Positions 38,244-46,919 of a stretch of DNA of 64,000 nucleotides are shown here, one piece after another. This DNA comes from Mycobacterium sp. ITM-2016-00318 (GTDB lineage: Bacteria > Actinomycetota > Actinomycetes > Mycobacteriales > Mycobacteriaceae), in NCBI RefSeq assembly GCF_002968285.2, contig NZ_CP134400.1, positions 4,898,001 through 4,962,000 on the forward strand, read 5' to 3'. Position numbers and translations under genes: made by a program. Position 1 is the stretch's first letter. Each line of letters begins with the position of its first letter. Below the pieces are notes generated by a model, which had not been told where the DNA came from, ran no database searches, and saw only the letters and a program-made list of their open reading frames with translations.

Positions 38244-40612
38244 AGTTGGCCCTCCTTCGTGACCTGCTCGGTGGCATAAACGATATCGGCAAAGTCCGGG
38301 TTGTCACCGCGCCAAAGTGAAAGCGCCTCCACGGCGCGGTCGAGGTTGTGGTGTGCGCGGTAGAGCACGGTGGTGTTCGGGTCGCCGGACGGCTCGACCT
38401 CGATGAAGCCTGGCCGCATGAACAGCGACTTGCCGTAAAGACGCACTTCGTTCAGCCCAGACCACTGGTCGTCGGAAATCGGCGAACCGCTGGCGAGGGC
38501 GCCAAGAATCTGGCGGATGACGGGCGCGACTTCGATGTGGAGAGGCTCGGCGCCGGCAAGAGCGGTGGCGACGGCACCGGCGGTCGCCTCCCACGCGGCG
38601 GACTGCCGTTCTGTGGGCGGAAGGCTGACGTCGTTGAGTTGCTCGTAGCTCTGCGGAGACATCACGGCGAGGCGGTGCACTCTGCTTCCGTCGAGTTCCG
38701 GGGCCGGCGTCGCGGCATCGATGGGCGAACGGGTGGAGTCGCAATCCTGATAGTGCAGTACGCCTGCGCGGCGGGCAGGAAGCACGGTCGGGCCGCCGGG
38801 GTCGGTGGTGGCGGCGACGGCGTGAAGCACGGCGTTCGGATCGTGAAGACCGCGTTCCGCCGCATAGGCGACCATGGTGGCGGCCGGGTTGACCCAGCCG
38901 AAGTACTTGGCCTGGAAGCCGGTGCCGAGTTCCGGATCGGCGAAAAGAACTCGGGCCGAACGGGGTACGTAGACGCCGGGCGGGATGTAGCCGGCGCCGT
39001 CATTGCTGACGATGACGGTTTCGACGCCGGCGGCGACCTTGAAAACGCCTACGCACCAGTGCAAGCCGGGATACATGCGGGAGGCGTGCAACAACTCGTA
39101 AGCAAGCTTGATGGCGTCGTCGAGATGTTGGTCCTGGGTTTCGGAGCCGACCATTGCGGCGCCAGTACCGGTGGCCGCAACGCCGGACGCGGCGAGAACG
39201 CTGGGCGGGACGCCGGTTGTCGAGATGCCGGTTGCCGCAGCGGGAGGGGCTAGCGATCCGGCACCGCCGGCACCGCTCGCGGAGACGGTCGGCGTGGACG
39301 GACCGCCCCTAGGGATGTCGGACCCGTATGCCGCGAGGCTTCCGGGCGGCGGGGGTGCGCCACCGATCATCGGCGCGGGGGTGCCAGCGGACGCTGCAGG
39401 AGGGGGCGCGGGTGTGTGGCTGGCCATAGGCGTTGTGGCCGCTGCCGGTGGCGGCGCGGACGCCGCAGCAGGAGTGACGTTCGTGGCCGCCTGAGGCGGG
39501 ACCGGTGCCTGCGGAGGGGTTGTTACGGAGGGCGGAAGCGCGCCGCCGCTGGAAGCCAGGCCTTTGGCGAAACCTTGCGACAGGTCGTTGGCCGCAGCGG
39601 TGGACGCCGGGAGACCGCCGGGTGAGGCGGGAGCGCTTGGCATGCTCGGAGTGCTGGGCATCGATGGCGTGCTCGGCATGGACGGCATCGACGGCGGTTT
39701 CACCCCGCCGCCTCCCATGCCAGACATGCTGGACATGTTGGACATCGGGCTCATCGGCGCGACCACCCCGGCGCCTGCTTGCGCTTGTTGAGCGACGGGG
39801 GCTGTGGGCTGGAGAACATCGTCGGTTCGCCCAGGAGGCCCGTCTCCCCGAGAGGGAACTGCTTCGGGGTTCTTGAACCCATTCGCGGGCTTAGTAACGT
39901 CGTCTGTGCGCCCGGGCTTGGGTGGTACCGCGTTCCCAGCCTCGGGGGGGTTTGTTGACTGAGGCTTGTCAATATCCGAGGTTCGGCCAGGCGGCGCCTG
40001 AGGGGGCGTGGCCGAACCATTCCCCGCCATGAAGAATTGGCCGTTTCCATTCGGACGTGACGGAGCGGTCTCCACCGGCGTACCTCCGATTCCGCCGGGC
40101 GACGGCACAGATGCTCCTTCTATTTGCGCGGCCTGCGATGCAATATTGCTCGCGGCGGCGGCAGAGACGGCGTCTGCCAATGCCCTCGCCTGGGTGAGAA
40201 CCGCCCAGATCATCGACATCATCGCCATGGCGCCAAACCAGCCGCCCTTGCTGTCGATGATCTTCTGAGTCGCATCGTGGGCCTGCTGATCAATGGCGTC
40301 CAGCTGCGACCGAGCGTCTTCCACGAGCGTGGCGCATCGCTCGATCGTAGCGGCCATCGATGTGAACAAATCGGCCTGCGTCTCAACAGCTTTGCTATCG
40401 CCTTGATAGGAGACGTGCATCGCTTCGGCCATCTCGCCATCGTTTTCAGCAAGAACCGCCGATGCTGATGAACCGATATCACGTGCTCCCGCACTGGAAG
40501 ATTGAGCGAACGTGCGCTGTGCTGCTGCTGCGGCCGTCCATGGGCCGGAGGGGGTTCGGGGCCACAGACCGCCCAGAATAAAGCCCGAAAACTTTCGATT
40601 TGGCCCCGTCAC
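38225..40612 (-). CDS. EspK-like Ala/Pro-rich ESX-associated protein
   Basis: The 795-residue protein has three parts: an N-terminal helical domain (residues about 25-150, with SGPWTAAAAAQRTFAQ and a membrane-like WFGAMAMMSMIWAVL), a disordered Pro/Ser/Met-rich middle with MPSMPST repeats (160-480), and a C-terminal domain (HWCVGVFKVAAGVETVIVSNDGAGYIPPGVYVP). The last resembles EspK of ESX-1 (Rv3879c; DUF5631/DUF5632 families, named from memory). EspK-type proteins act as chaperone/adapter factors for ESX-1 substrates. GTG at 40612 is chosen, 12 bases after the upstream stop; TTG 40654 would overlap it. Confidence 0.65.
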
Positions 40613-40626
40613 TCCAGCGCCAACAG

Positions 40627-41277
40627 CTACCACCGAATGCCGACCTTGTAACAAGTGGCCAAGGGCCCTCCGTAGGCGATCGAGGCTGAGTCGTAGGCGT
40701 CGTTATCGTATGCATCCGGCGCACGGTCCGGGTACATGTTCTCGCTGTAGAGCAGCATGCCATCTACGTACTGTTGCAGTGTCCGAGTGAGATACCGCGG
40801 CGGTTGTGCGTGCTCATTCAGAAGAGTTTGAATCCGGTCGGCCCAAATTAATGTGTCAGCTTTGAACTTTGGTATCGCAGCCTTTCGTTCGGGCGAATCG
40901 GGTTCACCGGTTGCGAGGAATGCGTTCGCTCGTTCAGTCTCTTCGCGCATAAGCGGGCCAATCGCCTCGCAGAGGGACTTGTCCGCAGCCTCGACGAAGA
41001 GGTTCTGCGGCTCTGCTTGAGCAGTTGCCAGTGGCGGTTGTGGGTCGGCACCGGAGGTCGTTCCGATGATCGAAATCACCAAAGCGGCGACCCCCAGAAG
41101 CAGCGCCAGTGCGACACCGCTCGCCAACAAGCCAGTTCGCCGACTTGGCCCGGGTGAAGTGGGAGACACAAACCTTCCGGGTGGTTGCGGACCGTACCCC
41201 GGTCCAACCGGTGGCGGAGGCCCACTTCCAGGCTGCGGAGCACCGCAGCTGGGCGGGTAGGGCGAGTTTCCGTCCAT
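40627..41277 (-). CDS. Pro-rich single-pass membrane protein
   Basis: This 216-residue protein has a cytosolic Pro/Gly-rich head (GSGPPPPVGPGYGPQPPG), one helix at about residues 49-71, and an extracytoplasmic domain with LCEAIGPLMREETERAN and YDNDAYDSASIAYGGPLATCYKV; two Cys could form a disulfide. The layout is common in proteins beside ESX genes. Function unknown. It precedes the EspK-like gene on the same strand; the EspK-like GTG start lies 14 bases beyond this gene's stop. A decayed relative lies just upstream (41373-41975). Confidence 0.75.
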   Translation of the reverse strand: MDGNSPYPPSCGAPQPGSGPPPPVGPGYGPQPPGRFVSPTSPGPSRRTGLLASGVALALLLGVAALVISIIGTTSGADPQPPLATAQAEPQNLFVEAADKSLCEAIGPLMREETERANAFLATGEPDSPERKAAIPKFKADTLIWADRIQTLLNEHAQPPRYLTRTLQQYVDGMLLYSENMYPDRAPDAYDNDAYDSASIAYGGPLATCYKVGIRW

Positions 41278-41372
41278 TCCCCCAGCTTAAGGGCTGGCCC
41301 CCGGATGACCCTGCGTCAGTTATGAAGTGTCAGGTCATCGTAGTTCCAACGCGCCGTACACCTGGCGTCAGA

Positions 41373-41975
41373 TCACCACCCCGCGCCCACCTTGTAGCAA
41401 GCGGCAAGCGGGCCGCCCGCATACACGATCGCCGAGGCATACGCGTCGTTGTCGTAGGGGTCAGGAGCACGGTCATCACGCAGTCTCGGAATGAAGAAGC
41501 ATCCCGTCTACGTAATTCTGCACCGTCCGCGTCAAATAACGTTGCGGCTTCCGGAGGGCGTTGAGAGTGGACTGAATTCGCCCATACCACTCAAGGGTGT
41601 CAGCTTCGGACCTCGGAATCGGCGCACGACGCTCAGCTGAATCCGGCGCGCCCGTATTGACGAGGGCTTTGCCACGATCAGTTTCCTCTCGCATCAGCGG
41701 CCGAATTTCCTTGCATAGCTCGTTATTGACCCCAGGAATCAAGAGTTCCTCCGCCGCGAGATCAGGCCCCGTGGATTGCGCCGATTGGTGCGGGCTCAAC
41801 AGGTGGACACACGAGCGCGATGACGCCGACCACCAACGCAGCCGCCGCCGCCAGAACACAGGCGATCGAACCAAGCCATACCCCTGCTCGATTCGACTTC
41901 GGCGGCACCGAATATCCCCGGGCGTACGGCGGCGGAACAGGATCCCCAACGGGAAAGCTTCCAGTCCTTCGCCGA
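41373..41975 (-). pseudogene. Decayed tandem copy of the Pro-rich membrane protein gene
   Basis: Three frames must be joined to rebuild the protein. Frame 1 encodes FPVGDPVPPPYARGYS and a membrane helix (CVLAAAAALVVGVIALV), opens after a stop codon without a start, and ends near 41780. Frame 2 holds NELCKEIRPLMREETDR and QRYLTRTVQNYVDGMLLHSE, ending at 41476. Frame 3 holds DDRAPDPYDNDAYASA and ACYKVGAGW, stop at 41373. Each segment is clearly similar to the intact neighbour at 40627-41277. At least two frameshifts and loss of the start make this a pseudogene. Confidence 0.85.
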
Positions 41976-42074
41976 GCCTAAAACGCGGGTTCACGTGCCT
42001 CACGCAGCTATTAGCAACCCCCATGAACCCGACCCGTACAGTCGAAGGGTCCCGCCGACCTGCAGAAAGGACGT

Positions 42075-43856
42075 ATGGCTGTCCGGCTGACCCGTACCAA
42101 CTGGGTTGCTTCGACCGCCATCGCCTTGATCGCGGTCCAACTCGCCATCCGGGCGGTCCTGGCCGTCAAGGGCTACTTCTACTGGGACGACCTCATCCTC
42201 ATCGGCCGCGCCGGCACCCAGAACATCTTCTCCCCCAGCTACCTCTTCGACGACCACGACGGCCACATCATGCCCGCCGCGTTCCTCGTCGCCGGCGTCA
42301 TCACCCACCTCGCTCCGCTCAACTGGGCCCTTCCCGCCATTAGCCTCGTTGTCCTTCAGCTGCTCGCCTCGCTCGCACTGCTCAGAGCCCTCCACGTCAT
42401 CCTCGGCTGGCGACCCGTCATTCTCATCCCACTGGTCTTCGCCCTCTTCACACCACTCGGCATGCCCGGGTTCGCCTGGTGGGCAGCCGCATTGAACTCC
42501 CTGCCGATGCTCGCCGCCATGGCCTGGGTCTGCGCCGACGCACTCCTGCTCGTCCGAACCGGCAACCAGCGCTACGCCGTCACCGGCATCCTTGTCTTCT
42601 TCGGCGGGCTGCTCTTCTTCGAGAAGGCCGCCGTCATCCCGTTCGTCGCCTTCACCGTCACCGCACTGCTCGCCCACGTCAGCGGCGACGCCACCGCCCT
42701 GAAAACAGTCTGGCGAAAAGGCCAACGACTTTGGCTCGGCTCGCTCGCGCTGACCGCAGCCTGGATCGTCCTCTACCTAGTCGTCGTCGACCAGGAGCGC
42801 TGGAGCCGCGACCTCCCGATGACACGAGACTTGTTGATCCGCTCCATCACCCACGGCATCGTTCCCGGCCTTGCCGGCGGCCCCTGGGACTGGCAGCGTT
42901 GGGCACCCGCATCGCCGTGGGCGGTACCGCCCGTCACCGTCATGGTGCTCGGCTGGCTCAGCCTCGCCGCAGTCGTCGCAGTGTCATTCCTCCGTAAACA
43001 ACGCATCGGGCTGCTGTGGGTCGTCGCCGTCGGCTACGTGGTCGCATGCCAGATTCCCATCTACCTGATGCGCTCGTCGAAATTCACCGCGCTGGAACTG
43101 GCGCAGACCCTGCGCTACTTCCCCGACCTCGTCGTCGTCCTCGCCCTGCTGGCCGCTGTCGGCTTCTGCGCACCCAACCGCGAACGAAGCAGGTGGCTCG
43201 ACGCCTCACCAGCGCGCACCGCCGTAACCGTCACCGCGACAGTCGCTTTCGTCGCCAGCAGCCTCTACTCGACCGCCACCTTCACCACGATCTGGCAGAG
43301 CAACCCCGCACAGCCCTACCTGCAAAACGCGGCGGCTAGCCTGGCCAACGCAAAGCAGAGCGCGCCGATGCTCGACCAAGAAGTCGACCCCTTCGTCCTT
43401 CAACGCGTCGCCGCCCCTGAGAACCTTGTCAGCCACATGTTTGCGATGCTTCGCGACAGGCCCGAATTCAGCGACACCACAACCGAACCGCGCATGGTTG
43501 ACAACCGCGGGCGCGTCGTTGACGCACACGTGACCTGGGTTCGCTTCATCATCCGCGGCCCTGACCCCAAGTGCGGCTACCTCGTCCAGCCTGACTTTCC
43601 GGTGCGTATGCCGCTCGACGGACCGCTACTGCCCGCGGACTGGACCGCCGAGATCAACTATCTCGCCAACAGCGAAGGCTCGATGACGATGTCGCTCAGC
43701 GACGGCCGCGAAACGAAGGTGCCCGTCCATCCCGGCCTCAACCGCGTCTTCGTCCGGCTGCCCGGCGCGGGCGACGCCATCAATGTCCGCGCCCACACCG
43801 CAGCGCTGTCCGTCTGCGTGGCATCCGGTCCAGTGGGCTATCTCGCACCGGTTTGA
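42075..43856 (+). CDS. GT-C-like polytopic membrane protein (Rv3635-like)
   Basis: The 593-residue protein has about 10-11 membrane helices in its first 420 residues and a C-terminal extracytoplasmic domain with RFIIRGPDPKCGYLVQPD. The first loop has GYFYWDDLILIGRAG, an acidic motif placed like the catalytic Asp of GT-C glycosyltransferases that use lipid-linked donors. M. tuberculosis has Rv3635 in the same place; its role is unknown. The ATG has AGAAAGGA in front; a TACAGT box lies about 37 bases upstream. Confidence 0.75.
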   Translation: MAVRLTRTNWVASTAIALIAVQLAIRAVLAVKGYFYWDDLILIGRAGTQNIFSPSYLFDDHDGHIMPAAFLVAGVITHLAPLNWALPAISLVVLQLLASLALLRALHVILGWRPVILIPLVFALFTPLGMPGFAWWAAALNSLPMLAAMAWVCADALLLVRTGNQRYAVTGILVFFGGLLFFEKAAVIPFVAFTVTALLAHVSGDATALKTVWRKGQRLWLGSLALTAAWIVLYLVVVDQERWSRDLPMTRDLLIRSITHGIVPGLAGGPWDWQRWAPASPWAVPPVTVMVLGWLSLAAVVAVSFLRKQRIGLLWVVAVGYVVACQIPIYLMRSSKFTALELAQTLRYFPDLVVVLALLAAVGFCAPNRERSRWLDASPARTAVTVTATVAFVASSLYSTATFTTIWQSNPAQPYLQNAAASLANAKQSAPMLDQEVDPFVLQRVAAPENLVSHMFAMLRDRPEFSDTTTEPRMVDNRGRVVDAHVTWVRFIIRGPDPKCGYLVQPDFPVRMPLDGPLLPADWTAEINYLANSEGSMTMSLSDGRETKVPVHPGLNRVFVRLPGAGDAINVRAHTAALSVCVASGPVGYLAPV

Positions 43857-43895
43857 TGCCCTCGGCGGGTAGGCAGTGAGCGCCGAGAAAAGCGG

Positions 43896-43968
43896 AGCCA
43901 CCTGGGGGAATCGAACCCCCGACCTATTCATTACGAGTGAATCGCTCTACCGACTGAGCTAAGGTGGC
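43896..43968 (-). tRNA. tRNA-Thr, anticodon CGU (CGT)
   Basis: On the minus strand the 73-base sequence folds as a full cloverleaf: acceptor GCCACCT/AGGTGGC, D arm GCTC...GAGC, anticodon stem ATTCA/TGAAT with loop CTCGTAA, and T arm GGGGG TTCGATT CCCCC. The anticodon CGT reads ACG. The 3' CCA is not encoded (discriminator T then CC). It sits beside holB as in M. tuberculosis. Confidence 0.97.
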
Positions 43969-44025
43969 GCGCCCGGCGCTAACCGGGCGGGACGAGTCTA
44001 CGGCAGGCCCAGGGGACCGCCCAAG

Positions 44026-45234
44026 TCAGTTGCGCAGCGCCCGCCCGACCGTCGCGACCATCGCATCGACGGCGAACTTCGGTTTCACATTGACCGCGAG
44101 CGCCTCGCGGCACTCCAGCACCGCCTCGATGCACCGCAACAGCCGGTCGGGCGGCACCACGGCCGCCATCGACGCCACCTTGTCGGACATGTCCGGATGG
44201 TTCGGCCGTATCTCGCCCGCCTGTGCCGACACCAGTAGCGCGTCCCTGAAGTACGTCGCCAGGTCGATCAGCGCGCGGTCCAGCGCATCGCGCGACGCGC
44301 GCGTCTGCCGCGACTTCTGCCTCTTCTCAAGGTCTTTGATGGCACCCGCAGCGCCGCGCATCGTGCCCGCGGTGCCCTTACCGGTGCCGCCCGCTCCCAG
44401 CGCCGTGCGCAACTCCTCGGACTCGGTCTCGTTGCGATCGGCCGTAAGAGCCATCGCCTCCGCCTCCGCGGCGGCCACCAACTCCTCAGCGGCGCCGTAC
44501 GCCCGCGACGGCGTCGCCGCGTCCCGCGCCAGGCTCAGCGCCCGCTCGCGCCGCCGCCTCGCTTCCTCGTCGGTCGCCAGCCGCCGCGCCCGCCCAACAT
44601 GCCCGCCACTGACCGAAGCCGCCCATTCGGCGTCCTCGGCGGGCAGCCCGTCGGAATCGATCAGCACCCGGGCGATCGCGTCCACCTGCGGCGTCACCAG
44701 CGCGACATGCCGGCAGCGCGACCGCAGCGTGATCGCGATGTCCTCCGGATCCACCGACGGTGCACACAGCAGAAACACCGTCGACCGCGGCGGCTCCTCG
44801 ACCACCTTGAGCAGCGCGTTCGCCGCGCCCTCGGTGAGCCGGTCGGCGTCTTCGATCAGCACGATCTGCCACTGGCCCGTGCTCGGGCGCCGCGACGCGA
44901 TCTGCACGATGTTGCGCATCTCCGTCACGCCGATCGACAGCCCCTCGGGAATGATTCGACGCACGTCAGCGTGCGTCCCGGCCATCGTCGTGGTGCACGC
45001 GCGGCACTCCCCGCAACCCGGCACGCCGTCGGATTGGCACTGCAGCGCCGCTGCGAAGCACAATGCGGCGATCGAACGCCCCGATCCTGGTGGTCCGGTG
45101 ATCAGCCAGGCATGTGTCATGGTCCCAATGGCGTTGCGATGGTGAGCGGGGTCACGGCGCGCAGCCTGTGCGGCGGCCACCAACTCCGCCTCAACAGCAC
45201 CTTGGCCCACCAGACGCGAAAAGACACCTGCCAT
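44026..45234 (-). CDS. holB: DNA polymerase III subunit delta' (clamp loader)
   Basis: The 402-residue AAA+ protein has GPPGSGRS where Walker A has Lys (here Arg), the expected sign that delta' does not hydrolyse ATP. It also has the zinc module GCGECRAC, EDADRLTEGAANALLKVVEEPP, and the arginine finger region LRSRCRHV. It loads the beta clamp with tau/gamma and delta. The C-terminal part is Ala-rich with a basic linker (EKRQKSRQTRAS). ATG at 45234. Confidence 0.95.
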   Translation of the reverse strand: MAGVFSRLVGQGAVEAELVAAAQAARRDPAHHRNAIGTMTHAWLITGPPGSGRSIAALCFAAALQCQSDGVPGCGECRACTTTMAGTHADVRRIIPEGLSIGVTEMRNIVQIASRRPSTGQWQIVLIEDADRLTEGAANALLKVVEEPPRSTVFLLCAPSVDPEDIAITLRSRCRHVALVTPQVDAIARVLIDSDGLPAEDAEWAASVSGGHVGRARRLATDEEARRRRERALSLARDAATPSRAYGAAEELVAAAEAEAMALTADRNETESEELRTALGAGGTGKGTAGTMRGAAGAIKDLEKRQKSRQTRASRDALDRALIDLATYFRDALLVSAQAGEIRPNHPDMSDKVASMAAVVPPDRLLRCIEAVLECREALAVNVKPKFAVDAMVATVGRALRN

Positions 45235-45315
45235 CAGAGGTAACAGTAATGCTGCGAACCGACACGTCCGTCCCAGAGCGCCGTTCCGGTCCCACCGGCC
45301 CGATACGGTTAACGG

Positions 45316-46917
45316 GTGACCACAGAGGCCGAACCGATCGGGCGAATCAGCGCATTCGTTCGCTGGGTGGCGCGTACGCCCTGGCCGGTGTTCACGCTGG
45401 GGATGCTGCAGTCCGACATCATCGGTGCCCTGTTCGTGTTGGGTTTTCTCCGGTTCGGCCTGCCGCCGGAGGACCGCATCCAGCTGCAGGATCTGCCCAC
45501 CCTCAACCTGACCGTGTTCCTGGCGTTCCTGTTTCTCACCTTCGTCATCGGCGCCTACCTGAGTCTGCGGTTACTGATTCCCGTGATGCGCTGGCAGCGC
45601 CGCGACAGCCTGCTCACCGCCGCCGACCCCGCCGCCACCGAACTCGCCCGGACCCGCGCGCTCAGGATGCCCTTCTACCGCTCGCTGATCAGCGTCACCA
45701 ACTGGTTTCTGGGATCCGTCGTGTTCATCGTCGCCAGCTGGCCGGTCGCCAGCCACGCCGCGCCCGTCGTCGCCGTCGCTACCGCCCTCGGCGCGACCGC
45801 CACCGCGATCATCGGCTACCTGCAGTCCGAGCGCGTGCTGCGGCCTGTCGCCGTGGCAGCCCTTCGCGGCGGTGTCCCGGAGAACTACCGTGCCGCGGGC
45901 GTCATCCTGCGCCAGGTGCTGACGTGGGTGCTGTCAACCGGCGTTCCGGTCCTCGCGATCGTGCTGGCGCTGGTGGCCAGCAAGTTCCAGATCCTCTCCG
46001 CGTCCGCCGACCGGTTGATCACGCCGATCCTGATCATGGCGATCGCCGCGCTGTTCGTCGGTCTGGCCGGCACGGTCCTTGTCGCGATGGCGATCGCCGA
46101 CCCTTTGCGCCAATTGCGTTGGGCACTTGGCGAAGTCCAGCGCGGTAACTACAACGCGCACATGCAGATCTACGACGCCAGTGAGTTGGGCCTGCTACAA
46201 GCCGGATTCAACGACATGGTTCGCGACCTCGCCGAGCGGCAAAGGCTCCGTGACCTTTTCGGTCGCTATGTTGGCGAGGACGTCGCCCGCCGCGCCCTGG
46301 AGCGGGGGACCGAGCTTGGCGGCCAGGAACGCGACGTAGCCGTCCTGTTCGTCGATCTGGTGGGTTCCACCCAGTTGGCCTCCACCCGGCCAGCCGCCGA
46401 CGTCGTGAGCCTGCTCAACGAGTTCTTCCGCGTCGTCGTCGATACCGTCAACCGCCACGGCGGGTTCGTCAACAAGTTTCAGGGCGACGCGGCCCTGGCC
46501 ATCTTCGGCGCGCCGATCGAGCACCCGGACGCCTCCGGGGCCGCGCTCGCGGCCTCCCGCGAGCTGCACGACGAACTGCTCAACGTGCTCGGCTTCGACA
46601 TGGAGTTCGGCATCGGAGTGTCCGCCGGGCGCGCCATCGCGGGCCACATCGGCGCCCAGGCGCGATTCGAGTACACCGTCATCGGCGACCCCGTCAACGA
46701 GGCCGCCCGGCTCACCGAGCTCGCCAAGCTCGAGGAGGGCCACGTCTTGGCCTCGGCGATCGCTGTCAGCGGGGCGTTGGACGCCGAGGCGTTGTGCTGG
46801 GACGTCGGCGAGATCGTCGAACTTCGCGGACGTATCGCGCCGACGCAGCTCGCGCGCCCACTCAACCTCGAGATGACCCCGGAGCCTGCCGACGAGGCAA
46901 GCGAAATCTCGCGCTAG
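45316..46917 (+). CDS. Membrane class III adenylate cyclase with HAMP domain (Rv3645-like)
   Basis: This 533-residue protein has six membrane helices in residues 1-260, a HAMP linker (DPLRQLRWALGEVQRGNYNAHM) and a C-terminal cyclase homology domain. Metal Asp residues are in FVDLVGST and NKFQGDAAL; the adenine-selecting and transition-state region is YTVIGDPVNEAARLTE. M. tuberculosis Rv3645 is a main source of cAMP and affects fatty-acid-dependent growth and drug tolerance. A TACGGT box six bases before the GTG suggests a leaderless mRNA. It ends two bases from the convergent topA. Confidence 0.93.
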   Translation: MTTEAEPIGRISAFVRWVARTPWPVFTLGMLQSDIIGALFVLGFLRFGLPPEDRIQLQDLPTLNLTVFLAFLFLTFVIGAYLSLRLLIPVMRWQRRDSLLTAADPAATELARTRALRMPFYRSLISVTNWFLGSVVFIVASWPVASHAAPVVAVATALGATATAIIGYLQSERVLRPVAVAALRGGVPENYRAAGVILRQVLTWVLSTGVPVLAIVLALVASKFQILSASADRLITPILIMAIAALFVGLAGTVLVAMAIADPLRQLRWALGEVQRGNYNAHMQIYDASELGLLQAGFNDMVRDLAERQRLRDLFGRYVGEDVARRALERGTELGGQERDVAVLFVDLVGSTQLASTRPAADVVSLLNEFFRVVVDTVNRHGGFVNKFQGDAALAIFGAPIEHPDASGAALAASRELHDELLNVLGFDMEFGIGVSAGRAIAGHIGAQARFEYTVIGDPVNEAARLTELAKLEEGHVLASAIAVSGALDAEALCWDVGEIVELRGRIAPTQLARPLNLEMTPEPADEASEISR

Positions 46918-46919
46918 GC

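Noticed and set aside
39620..39720. Possible non-coding repeat array (GGCATGCTCGG-type units)
   Set aside because: It codes the MPSMPST repeats of the EspK-like protein in frame, so it is a coding repeat, not a CRISPR or integration site.
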